From Parcubacteria group bacterium (GTDB lineage Bacteria > Patescibacteriota > Patescibacteriia > UBA1558 > GWA2-36-10), in assembly GCA_003104935.1 (NCBI GenBank), contig PQAE01000009.1, positions 1 to 32,524 on the forward strand: a stretch of 32,524 bases of DNA. The letters run 5' to 3'. Both the position numbers and the translations under genes were made by a program. The notes below the pieces were generated by a model. That model worked only from the letters and a program-made list of their open reading frames with translations. It was not told the origin of the DNA and did no database searches. Below, piece by piece: positions 24,129-32,524 of this stretch. Positions within the stretch are counted from its first letter, which is position 1. Every line of letters begins with the position of its first letter.

Positions 24129-25034
24129 ATGATCCTCGGCCAAAAAAAATTATTAAAAGGACAAAGAAAGGGCATGGCTCTGGTCATGGCTCTGATACTA
24201 CTTAGCGTGATGATGGCCTCGGCCTTGGCACTGGGCAAATTTATTTTGGACGAGTTAAAAATGTCTTTAAACTCCACTAACTCCATCGGCGCCTATTATG
24301 CCGCTGACAGCGGTTTGGAAAAGGCCTTGTATTACCTAAATTATGGAATTATTCATAGTAATTTAGGTGTTTTTAACGGACTGAAGACTAATTCGCCGTA
24401 TTCGGTAGAGGGTTATGACGGCACTTTTAGTTATGTGGAAGCCACGACTGTCAGCCCGGTTCAAGGAGGACACAGCTATACCGTCTATGGGATTGCCACT
24501 TCTTCTCCCGGCACCTTGCCAGCCAGCGTCAATATCACTGATCCCAGCGGCGATGTTAGTGCGATTAATTGGGGGCCTAATAGCGCTGTGGCGGCCAATG
24601 ACTATCAATACGTAGTGAATTGGAAAATAAAGGATTGTTTCCCTTCTCATGCTTCTAATCGACTAGAGGTAAGTAATATTTCTTTTGAAAATAATTTTAC
24701 CAACGTAGAAAATAGCAGTGTTATCTTGATTTGCAATTGCGCCTACGGCGAGGGTGATTGGTGTGATGATAGCGTCAGTCAGTATAATATTTATGATACC
24801 AAATATTATAATTTTTCCTTCCGTCCTTTGGATGCCAGAGTAGAGCAGTTGGACTTTGACATCAAGGAGGCCGGCTCTACTATCGGTATAAAATCCGAGG
24901 CCTTTATCGACGTACTCGGTAGATATCATAATGCTACATACAAATTACAGGCCAGGATCCCGTCGCTAAACGTACTGAGCGGAGTATTTAGTTATATTAT
25001 TTTCTCCGAACAGCCGATTATCAAAAATCCTTGA
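24129..25034 (+). CDS. PilX/GspK-like minor pilin
   Basis: Start placed at ATG 24129 (301 residues), 4 bases after the preceding stop; an upstream in-frame start at 24072 lies inside that gene. Residues 14-60 (RKGMALVMALILLSVMMASA, then ELKMSLNSTNSIGAYYAADSGLEKALYY) match the PilX N-terminal pattern, where the hydrophobic helix lacks the conserved Glu5, as in GspK. It probably sits at the filament tip. Cys residues occur in CFPSHA, ILICNCAYGEGDWCDD. It is the last pilin gene; ligA starts 6 bases later. Confidence 0.82.
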   Translation: MILGQKKLLKGQRKGMALVMALILLSVMMASALALGKFILDELKMSLNSTNSIGAYYAADSGLEKALYYLNYGIIHSNLGVFNGLKTNSPYSVEGYDGTFSYVEATTVSPVQGGHSYTVYGIATSSPGTLPASVNITDPSGDVSAINWGPNSAVAANDYQYVVNWKIKDCFPSHASNRLEVSNISFENNFTNVENSSVILICNCAYGEGDWCDDSVSQYNIYDTKYYNFSFRPLDARVEQLDFDIKEAGSTIGIKSEAFIDVLGRYHNATYKLQARIPSLNVLSGVFSYIIFSEQPIIKNP

Positions 25035-27044
<2,010 letters not shown>

Positions 27045-27048
27045 GCGA

Positions 27049-27077
27049 TTGCCAAAATAAAGCTGATTGTATAAGAT
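27049..27077 (+). promoter_or_regulatory. Possible promoter for gatC-gatA
   Basis: TTGCCA (27049-27054), 17-base spacer, TAAGAT (27072-27077). The predicted start would fall on or next to the gatC ATG at 27084, giving a leaderless mRNA. The -10 is weak. Confidence 0.35.
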
Positions 27078-27083
27078 AAAGCC

Positions 27084-27368
27084 ATGAAATTATCACCCCG
27101 TGATGTAATTAAGTTAGCCCAACTGGCCAAGCTGGATTTGTCTCCAGCGGAGATTAAGATTTACCAAAAACAATTGGTAAAAGTTTTGGATTATGTCAAT
27201 AAAATTAATAAATTAAAACTTGATAAAATTAAAGAAAGCCTGACCGGTACCGAAGATAATTTAGTGGGACCGCGTCCGGATATCAGTCAGTCCTCCCAAC
27301 CGGCGGTGATCAAGCAAGCGGTGCTACAAGATGGCCTGGTAGTTTCACCGGAGGTATTTGAACGCTAA
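27084..27368 (+). CDS. gatC: Asp-tRNA(Asn)/Glu-tRNA(Gln) amidotransferase subunit C
   Basis: 94 residues, normal GatC length. DVIKLAQLAKLDLSPAEIKIYQKQL (6-30) is the family's N-terminal helix pattern, and it ends with the usual PDI..P..VSPEVFE. GatC wraps around and stabilises GatA. The stop overlaps the gatA start (TAATG), so translation is coupled. gatB is not in the window. Confidence 0.95.
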   Translation: MKLSPRDVIKLAQLAKLDLSPAEIKIYQKQLVKVLDYVNKINKLKLDKIKESLTGTEDNLVGPRPDISQSSQPAVIKQAVLQDGLVVSPEVFER

Positions 27369-28804
27369 TGCCGAAAATAAATCTACACAAATTAACAATT
27401 GATAAAATCAGCCGGGCGCTCAGAGCCGGGGATTATTCGTCAGTAGAACTGACTATTGCTTATTTGCGGGCTATTAAAGCCGATCAGACCAATTCCTTTA
27501 TTAGTGTTAATAATCAGGCTTTGACTGAGGCGAGATTAGCCGATAAGAAATTAAAAACTAAACAAGCAACGATATTAACCGGAGTGCCGTTGGCCGTGAA
27601 GGATTTGATTTTAGTCAAGGATTTAAAAGCTACGGCCGGGTCCAAAATGCTGGCTGACTATATTGCTCCCTATACGGCTACGGCCGTGTCTCGTCTGCAA
27701 CAGGCCGGTATGGTTATTTTAGGCAAAACCAATTGTGATGAGTTTGCCATGGGTGCCTCAAATGAAAATTCCGCTTTTGGGCCGGTTTTAAATCCCTATG
27801 ACCGCACGCGGGTGCCGGGAGGATCTTCTGGCGGCTCAGCGGCCGCGTTAGCCGCTGATTTAGCCCCGGTAGCCCTGGGTACGGATACCGGAGGGTCTAT
27901 CCGTCAACCAGCGGCTTTCTGTGGAGTTTATGGGCTCAAACCGACTTATGGTCGGGTTTCACGTTTCGGTGCCATAGCCATGACCTCTTCCTTGGACCAG
28001 ATCGGTCCACTGGCCAACAGCGTCCGCGATTTAGCCTATTTACTCCAGGTGATGTCCGGTTTTGATAAAAAAGACGCCACCAGTTTGCCCGGCGCAGTAC
28101 CGGATTATAAACGTGCCTGGAAACAGGATGTCAAAAAAATCCGCTTGGGCTTGCCGCGCGAATATTTTAGTGACAGTGTTTCTCCGGAAATCAAAACCGC
28201 CATAGAGCAAAAAGTAAAATTTTTGCGGGCGCAGGGCTTTGAGATAAAATCAGTCAGCTTGCCCTATACCGATTACGCCCTGGCCGCTTATTATCTATTA
28301 GTGCCGGCCGAAGTCAGTTCTAATCTGGCGCGCTTTGACGGGTTACTCTATGGGTTAAGGGCGGATAAAAAATTAGGTCTGTCCGATTGGTATGCGCGGG
28401 TGAGGGGAGCGGGCTTTGGCCCGGAAACCAAGCGCCGGATCATGCTCGGTACCTATATCCTTTCCGCCGGATATTATGATGCTTATTATAAGCAGGCGCA
28501 AAAGACCAGAACCTTAATTAAGCATGATTTTGCCAATGTCTTTAAACAGGTGGATGTGTTGATTACCCCGGCTACTCCGACTACGGCATTTAAGCTGGGC
28601 GAAAAAGTGCAGGATCCCCTGGCTATGTATTTGTCCGATGTTTTTACTGTCGGGGCCAATATCGCCGGCATCTGCGGTATGGTTTTGCCGATTGGCCGGG
28701 ATAAAAAAGGTTTGCCCATCGGCTTACAATTGCTGGCCGGCCAACAAGGGGAAGAAAAATTATTTACTTTAGGCGATTATCTGGAAAAGACAAATCAGCA
28801 GTAA
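27368..28804 (+). CDS. gatA: Asp-tRNA(Asn)/Glu-tRNA(Gln) amidotransferase subunit A
   Basis: 478 residues of the amidase signature family. The glutaminase triad is visible: Lys78 (PLAVKDL), Ser153 in PGGSSGGSAAA, and Ser177 in GTDTGGSIRQPA. GatA releases ammonia from glutamine for the GatB kinase-transamidase, which corrects misacylated Asp-tRNA(Asn) or Glu-tRNA(Gln). Complete and unremarkable in length. Overlaps gatC by one base. Confidence 0.96.
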   Translation: MPKINLHKLTIDKISRALRAGDYSSVELTIAYLRAIKADQTNSFISVNNQALTEARLADKKLKTKQATILTGVPLAVKDLILVKDLKATAGSKMLADYIAPYTATAVSRLQQAGMVILGKTNCDEFAMGASNENSAFGPVLNPYDRTRVPGGSSGGSAAALAADLAPVALGTDTGGSIRQPAAFCGVYGLKPTYGRVSRFGAIAMTSSLDQIGPLANSVRDLAYLLQVMSGFDKKDATSLPGAVPDYKRAWKQDVKKIRLGLPREYFSDSVSPEIKTAIEQKVKFLRAQGFEIKSVSLPYTDYALAAYYLLVPAEVSSNLARFDGLLYGLRADKKLGLSDWYARVRGAGFGPETKRRIMLGTYILSAGYYDAYYKQAQKTRTLIKHDFANVFKQVDVLITPATPTTAFKLGEKVQDPLAMYLSDVFTVGANIAGICGMVLPIGRDKKGLPIGLQLLAGQQGEEKLFTLGDYLEKTNQQ

Positions 28805-28810
28805 ATGTAG

Positions 28811-28816
28811 TATAAT
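28811..28816 (+). promoter_or_regulatory. -10 element giving a probable leaderless dsbA-like mRNA
   Basis: TATAAT at 28811-28816, only 6 bases before the ATG at 28823. With a normal start 7 bases after the -10, the transcript begins at the ATG itself. No -35 or Shine-Dalgarno sequence is seen. Confidence 0.55.
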
Positions 28817-28822
28817 GGGACT

Positions 28823-29596
28823 ATGGGAGTACTAGAAGAAAAAATTAAAGCCCGTCTGGATGATGCCCGCGTTCGGCGATATTTTAAGCCCTGGTATCGG
28901 CGCACCTGGGGCCGGGTTTTACTTATCTTTTTAGCTGTAATTTTGTCATTAGTTTTATATTTTATCTATCTGACTATCAGTAATTATATCCATATTCGTC
29001 GGGGCGATATCTACAGCCAGAAAGAGGCGGCTTGGTTGACTCCGGAGCAGTATCAACAGGTGCAGAAAGAAAAAACCGAACTGATTACCGAAGATCATCC
29101 CTGGTTAGGCGCCAAAGAACCTTTGATTTTTATCGCGGCTTATGAGTCTCTGGCTTGCCCCTATTGTAAAGGCGATCAGCCGGAAATAAAAAAGATGCTG
29201 GCTGAATTTGGCACGGTGGTGCGTTTTATCACTGTTGATTTTCCCACCGAGGGCCTTCATCCCAATGTCTTTGAAGCTCATTTGGCCGCGGCCTGCGCCA
29301 ATGAGCAGGGCAAATATTGGGAGTACCGTGAACTTTTGTTTGCCAATCAGGAAAATTTTAAAAGGGATAATCTAAAAACTCTGGCCAAGCAACTGGGTTT
29401 GGATATGGCCAAATTTACTCCCTGCCTGGATCAGGATAAATACAATCAAAAAATCAGGGAAAATTATGCCAGTGGCGTCCAGGCCGGAGTGATCGGCACA
29501 CCCAGTTATATTATTAACGGCAATTTGATTCCCGGCGCCATAAATTATGACACTTGGAAGCAGATCATCGCTTATATTTTAAAGGAAAATTTTTAG
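28823..29596 (+). CDS. Membrane-anchored DsbA-like thiol-disulfide oxidoreductase
   Basis: 257 residues. A basic N-terminus and a membrane helix (about 31-54) anchor a thioredoxin-fold domain outside the cell. The active site is CPYC (112-115), preceded by LIFIAAYESLA, with the cis-Pro in GTPSY (Pro227) and a helical insertion as in DsbA/BDB-type proteins. Two more Cys (158 and 201) lie in the helical part. It probably introduces or shuffles disulfides in exported proteins; the Cys-rich protein at 8384 and the pilins are likely clients. No DsbB or VKOR partner is in the window. The lgt ATG follows its stop directly. Confidence 0.92.
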   Translation: MGVLEEKIKARLDDARVRRYFKPWYRRTWGRVLLIFLAVILSLVLYFIYLTISNYIHIRRGDIYSQKEAAWLTPEQYQQVQKEKTELITEDHPWLGAKEPLIFIAAYESLACPYCKGDQPEIKKMLAEFGTVVRFITVDFPTEGLHPNVFEAHLAAACANEQGKYWEYRELLFANQENFKRDNLKTLAKQLGLDMAKFTPCLDQDKYNQKIRENYASGVQAGVIGTPSYIINGNLIPGAINYDTWKQIIAYILKENF

Positions 29597-30409
29597 ATGG
29601 ATATATTTTGGCAAACTTGGGAGCCCAGCCGTTTAGTGTTTCAACTGGGGAAGATATCGGTTCATTGGTATGGACTGATTTTAGTTTTTGCTATGCTAGC
29701 CGGTTTTTTTTACGTCCGCCCTTATTTTATTAAGAGATCGCTACTGAGTCGCGCTCAGGTGGACGACTTATTTTTTTATGTGATCATGGGCGGCCTCTTA
29801 GGAGCGCGGCTGGGGCATGTTTTATTTTTCAATTTTATTTATTATTGGGCACATCCGCTGGATATTTTGAAAATCTGGCAGGGTGGTCTGTCTATTCAGG
29901 GAGCGGTGCTCTTCTCGGCACTGACCCTCTGGTGGTGGTGTAGGAAAAACCGCGTCAGTTTCTGGCAAATTACCGACCATCTCGTGCCGGGCGTGGCGCT
30001 GGGGCAGGCCATCGGCCGTTGGGGTAATTATTTTAACCAGGAGCTTTACGGCCGTCCGACCGACAGTGTGATTGGCATTTATATTAGTCCGGATAACAGA
30101 ATAGTCGGCTTTGAAAAAAATGAGATTTTTCAACCCACCTTTCTTTATGAGTCATTAGCCAGCTTATTATTGTTTATCATTTTAATAAAATTATTAAAAA
30201 TCGGGGGAAAATCAAAAGGTTTTTTATCACTGGTTTATCTGGGCGGCTATTCGTTAATTAGATTCCTAATGGAGTTTATTCGCATTGACCCGACGCCGCT
30301 TATTTTTGGCCTGCGTTTACCACAACTGATTAGTGTGCTAGTTATAATTATAGTCTTGTGTGTATTAAAAAAGTATTACCTAAAGCCCTTGCCAAAACCG
30401 CGGATTTAG
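29597..30409 (+). CDS. lgt: Prolipoprotein diacylglyceryl transferase
   Basis: 270 residues, polytopic (about seven hydrophobic segments). Family motifs: HWYGLILVFAMLAG near the start, GGLLGARLGHVLF, WQGGLSIQGAVL, and the signature GRWGNYFNQELYGRPT; RFLMEFIR near the end. It attaches diacylglycerol to lipobox Cys residues, such as Cys25 of the cupredoxin. The residue often His in the SFHGG motif is Gln here (SIQGA); some lineages also vary at this site. Zero bases separate it from the DsbA-like gene, so both are on one message. Confidence 0.94.
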   Translation: MDIFWQTWEPSRLVFQLGKISVHWYGLILVFAMLAGFFYVRPYFIKRSLLSRAQVDDLFFYVIMGGLLGARLGHVLFFNFIYYWAHPLDILKIWQGGLSIQGAVLFSALTLWWWCRKNRVSFWQITDHLVPGVALGQAIGRWGNYFNQELYGRPTDSVIGIYISPDNRIVGFEKNEIFQPTFLYESLASLLLFIILIKLLKIGGKSKGFLSLVYLGGYSLIRFLMEFIRIDPTPLIFGLRLPQLISVLVIIIVLCVLKKYYLKPLPKPRI

Positions 30410-30417
30410 TGTACTAT
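30389..30417 (+). promoter_or_regulatory. Possible promoter for tRNA-Asp
   Basis: TTGCCA (30389-30394), 17-base spacer, TACTAT (30412-30417). It overlaps the end of lgt and would start the transcript about 50 bases before the tRNA. Confidence 0.4.
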
Positions 30418-30474
30418 AGCTAAAGTTTTCCGCAGTTTATAGCATAAATAATAAAAATAGCGCATTTGTCTGTT

Positions 30475-30551
30475 GGGGTGGTAGTTCAGTTGGTTAGAAC
30501 GCCTGCCTGTCACGCAGGAGGTCGAGGGTTCGAGTCCCTTCCATCCCGCCA
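30475..30551 (+). tRNA. tRNA-Asp (GTC)
   Basis: 77 bases. Acceptor stem 30475-30481 pairs with 30541-30547 (one G-T), discriminator G, CCA encoded. D-arm GTTCAGTTGGTTAGAAC, anticodon stem CCTGC/GCAGG with loop containing GTC (Asp), T-arm with GGTTCGAGTCC. All arms fold well. A 14-bp inverted repeat outside the tRNA (30459-30472 with 30550-30563) would stack on the acceptor stem in the precursor. Confidence 0.95.
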
Positions 30552-30768
30552 GACAAATGCGCTTTTATGTTTGTTGCGGGAGGCCAACCTGGCACAGGTA
30601 TGAAACTACTTTATGGAGAGGTCGCCCCGCCACGGGCGGGGTCCATCCCGCCAGACAAATGCGCTTTTATGTTGGGCAAAGGAGGCGTGCCTCGAAAAGG
30701 GACGAGGTGACTTGTTCGGGGTCGTCCCGCTTTGTGGGATCCATCTCGCCACAATAAGGCGTTTTTTT
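30540..30768 (+). pseudogene. Two degenerate tRNA-like copies downstream of tRNA-Asp
   Basis: The 32 bases at 30540-30571 (end of tRNA-Asp plus trailer) recur exactly at 30642-30673, and a weaker form recurs at 30740-30768. The segments they close, about 30575-30653 and 30674-30751, are 78-79 bases long, start with GTT-G and end in CCATC(C/T)CGCCA, the same frame as the real tRNA. The first keeps most acceptor pairs but its T-arm is replaced by a GC hairpin (30625-30641). The second is more decayed. Both lack a usable anticodon arm. Read as tandem duplications of tRNA-Asp that have degenerated. Confidence 0.55.
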
Positions 30769-30769
30769 G

Positions 30770-30806
30770 AATAAAAAGAGCCCGCCACGTTAGACGTAGC
30801 GGGCTC
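30770..30806 (-). terminator. Rho-independent terminator for the 30836 membrane protein
   Basis: Stem 30778-30790 with 30794-30806 (GAGCCCGC, one mismatch, ACGT) around TAG. On the minus strand it is followed by TTTTTATTC. It lies 30 bases after the minus-strand stop. Confidence 0.8.
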
Positions 30807-30835
30807 TAGTAACGGATGTTTTCGGTTCTTTCCCC

Positions 30836-31441
30836 TTAGTTGTGGAAGATGTCGGCTTTGTCACGGTCGTCGCGCATCAGCATCCACACTCGCCAGAAAC
30901 GGAAGGGGGACACTACGCAGATCAGCACCATGATCATAAACAGGAAGTAGAGCAAGGTAACCAGATGCTGGTAGAGACAAGAGAGTCCGCCCAGAGCGGC
31001 CAGAATGATTGACAGTACCCAGTTGACCAGGTAGTCCACGGGCAGACGGTTAAAGAGCCAACGGCTTCTGGCATACCACCAGACGTTTTCTCGGTGGAAA
31101 CCCTCGATACCGTAGGCGGGGTTGATGATGAACCACAGATAGTCCCAGACACTGCACCAGGCCGCCAGCAGGGCCAAGATGCGCATCTCAGCCGCCCAGG
31201 ACCAGGGAGCGCCCAGGACAAAACCGGTATGAAAGATCAGTACCGGTAGAAAAAACATGAAGCAGTGGTAGCCGGTCAATGGTTTGCCGTTCATGAAAAA
31301 GCCATAGACGCGGGCCACCCGGCCGGTAGTGCGGTACCAGGTAGGAGCCTTTTCAGCCCAACCGTATTTACCTTCGCTTTCCACCTCGATGGCGGCAAAA
31401 ACAAAGGCCATCACAAACCAGAATAGCGCGTTGGCAAACAT
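30836..31441 (-). CDS. Multi-pass membrane protein, unknown function
   Basis: 201 residues from ATG 31441. The upstream in-frame TTG at 31453 would place the ribosome-binding site GAGGTG (31451-31446) inside the gene, so the ATG, 4 bases from it, is preferred. About five hydrophobic segments, rich in Trp and Phe. Distinct motifs: EVESEGKYGWAEKAPTWYR after the first segment, HCFMFFLPVLIFHTG, and FHRENVWWYARSRWLF in a polar loop. No family recognised. It has a good promoter and its own terminator, so it is a stand-alone unit. Its base composition is more GC-rich than the channel and LRR genes next to it. Confidence 0.72.
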   Translation of the reverse strand: MFANALFWFVMAFVFAAIEVESEGKYGWAEKAPTWYRTTGRVARVYGFFMNGKPLTGYHCFMFFLPVLIFHTGFVLGAPWSWAAEMRILALLAAWCSVWDYLWFIINPAYGIEGFHRENVWWYARSRWLFNRLPVDYLVNWVLSIILAALGGLSCLYQHLVTLLYFLFMIMVLICVVSPFRFWRVWMLMRDDRDKADIFHN

Positions 31442-31497
31442 CAGGCACCTCAATTCTTTAGGGAAAAGGATAGTAAAGGTACATTTTAGAACAATTT

Positions 31498-31526
31498 ATA
31501 ATAATATATTTGAGGTATTTAGTCAA
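31498..31526 (-). promoter_or_regulatory. Promoter for the 30836 membrane protein
   Basis: On the minus strand TTGACT (31526-31521), 17-base spacer, TATTAT (31503-31498). This gives a leader of about 50 bases ending in GAGGTG. Confidence 0.65.
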
Positions 31527-31556
31527 CTATAATGGTTCGCTTTTTTTATATTTTTT

Positions 31557-31565
31557 TGGTATTAT
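31557..31565 (+). promoter_or_regulatory. Extended -10 promoter for the channel/LRR pair
   Basis: TGG then TATTAT (31560-31565), 28 bases before the channel ATG. Divergent from the minus-strand promoter at 31498-31526. Confidence 0.45.
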
Positions 31566-31593
31566 GAAAATAGGACAGGTAAATTATTAATCA

Positions 31594-31917
31594 ATGTTAA
31601 AGACTAGAACTAAAATATTTGTCGCTCTTTCCACATTGTTTATCTGGCTTGGTTTTGGAACCTTGTCTTATCATTATATCGAGCGTTGGAATTGGGTTGT
31701 TTCTTTTTATTTTTCCGTCACCACTCTGACGACGGTCGGCTACGGTGATTTATATCCCACTACCGACTTTTCCCGTTTGTTTACCGCTTTTTATATTTTG
31801 TCCGGCGTTTCCGTAGTTTTAGCCTCGCTGGGAATTATCGGTTCCCGTTACCTGGAAAATAGGGAGCGGATATTGATGGATAATCTATCTAATAAAAATG
31901 ATCAAACTACAAAATGA
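31594..31917 (+). CDS. Two-TM potassium channel
   Basis: 107 residues. Membrane helix 1 (about 8-26), a pore loop with selectivity filter TTVGYGD (46-52) and membrane helix 2 (about 62-84): the KcsA-like Ion_trans_2 layout. The short cytoplasmic tail has no RCK or cyclic-nucleotide domain, so gating must depend on pH, voltage or a partner. It would act as a tetramer in the membrane. Its stop overlaps the next gene's start by 4 bases (ATGA), which suggests the two are made together. Confidence 0.9.
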   Translation: MLKTRTKIFVALSTLFIWLGFGTLSYHYIERWNWVVSFYFSVTTLTTVGYGDLYPTTDFSRLFTAFYILSGVSVVLASLGIIGSRYLENRERILMDNLSNKNDQTTK

Positions 31918-32459
31918 AAGCCCTATCTTATATCTTTCTTTTAATAGTGATTGTCATCGGTGTTTTTATTTGGAAAACCCAGTGGCAACAGACCAACCAG
32001 ATTGTTAATAATTTTGCCCTTGATAACACCATAGTTAACAGTGCCAATACTTTGGGTAATTTTGTTAAGAATATTAAGATTCCACTGACTAAGCTAGATT
32101 TAAGCCATCGGGGTTTGAACCAGGTGCCGATGGATACTTTTGATCAAATCCAAATCCAAGAACTAGATTTGTCTGATAATAATCTGACCGGTGCTATACC
32201 GGCTGAAGTCCGCCACTTAAGCAATCTGGAAATCCTAAACTTGTCTAATAATCAATTAACCGGTGTGCCGGCCGAGGTAGGGCAGTTAAGCCGACTCAGG
32301 ATTTTGGATTTAGCCAACAATAAATTGACCGGATTGCCCTATGAGTTGGGAAACTTAAAAAAATTAGAAGTGCTGAATTTGTCCGGCAATAATTATGCTA
32401 CGGCCGATTTAGATATTATTAAAAAAGGATTACCAGGCACGGTGCAGATAATTTATTAA
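31914..32459 (+). CDS. Membrane-anchored leucine-rich-repeat protein
   Basis: 181 residues. One N-terminal membrane helix (about 4-20), a linker (about 25-60) and four to five leucine-rich repeats of about 23 residues from residue 60 (LDLSHRGLNQVP, LDLSDNNLTGAIPAEV, LNLSNNQLTGVPAEV, LDLANNKLTGLPYEL, LNLSGNN). The repeats have the LTGxIP spacing familiar from plant LRR proteins. LRR domains bind other proteins; here the domain is probably outside the membrane. The partner is unknown, but the overlap with the channel gene makes the channel a candidate. Confidence 0.88.
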   Translation: MKALSYIFLLIVIVIGVFIWKTQWQQTNQIVNNFALDNTIVNSANTLGNFVKNIKIPLTKLDLSHRGLNQVPMDTFDQIQIQELDLSDNNLTGAIPAEVRHLSNLEILNLSNNQLTGVPAEVGQLSRLRILDLANNKLTGLPYELGNLKKLEVLNLSGNNYATADLDIIKKGLPGTVQIIY

Positions 32460-32466
32460 AATAATA

Positions 32467-32505
32467 AAAACACCCTGTACCATGCGGTACAGGGTGTTTT
32501 ATTTA
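32467..32505 (+). terminator. Strong rho-independent terminator
   Basis: A perfect 15-bp stem (32467-32481 with 32486-32500) around ATGC, with A-run and T-run on the two sides. It closes the channel/LRR unit and could also stop transcription from the right. Confidence 0.9.
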
Positions 32506-32524
32506 CCAGATAAACCCCCAGCGA

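Noticed and set aside
30540-30673. Integrative-element att sites at the tRNA-Asp 3' end
   Set aside because: The exact 32-bp repeats are only 102 bases apart with no integrase or cargo; tandem tRNA duplication explains them better.
31442-31453. TTG start for the minus-strand membrane protein
   Set aside because: Its codons contain the ribosome-binding site GAGGTG that serves the ATG at 31441.

Overview
The window looks like a chromosomal piece of a Candidate Phyla Radiation (Patescibacteria, Parcubacteria-like) bacterium. The reasons are the compact layout, many genes without a clear Shine-Dalgarno sequence, a streamlined type IV pilus cluster joined directly to ligA-gatC-gatA, and secreted proteins with GW..GWIS modules and YadA-like head repeats of a kind I associate with this group. 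TGA and TAA/TAG all act as stops, so the code is standard (not the UGA-Gly code of Gracilibacteria). The phylum assignment is inference, not a database match.

Layout. 1-500 is non-coding and rich in inverted repeats. 560-1114 is a cupredoxin lipoprotein. On the minus strand follow comF, a DUF559 nuclease-like gene embedded in repeats, a ClpC-type AAA+ unfoldase, htpX and lemA (1159-6486). From 6622 everything to 30409 is on the plus strand: two large exported surface proteins (6622-10693), a pilus assembly operon pilM-N-O-(small membrane protein)-pilB-receiver-pilT-like-pilC (10761-18941), a pilin block with two pilins, a pilin-like protein, the prepilin peptidase and five further minor pilin-type genes (19104-25034), then ligA, gatC, gatA, a membrane-anchored DsbA-like oxidoreductase and lgt. 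A tRNA-Asp (30475-30551) is followed by two decayed tRNA-like copies. The end holds a minus-strand multi-spanning membrane protein of unknown function, then a plus-strand pair: a two-TM potassium channel overlapping a membrane-anchored leucine-rich-repeat protein.

How it works together. The core is a near-complete type IV pilus machine: motor (PilB), platform (PilC), alignment complex (PilM, N, O), peptidase (PilD) and pilins. With ComF it suggests DNA uptake and adhesion. The DsbA-like protein could oxidise the Cys-rich exported protein and the Cys-containing pilins, and Lgt could lipidate the cupredoxin. Most plus-strand transcription units start at an extended -10 box (TGnTATAAT) with a weak -35; several minus-strand units have better -35 boxes. 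Some predicted transcripts are leaderless or nearly so.

The most notable points are a PilT-family protein that has lost the Walker A lysine and most other catalytic motifs and lies next to a lone receiver domain; a DUF559 gene bounded by 47-bp direct repeats that copy the comF start region; a tRNA-Asp with two decayed tandem copies; a cupredoxin with histidine in the usual axial-methionine position; and a PilN with two PilM-binding-like motifs separated by a long proline-rich linker.
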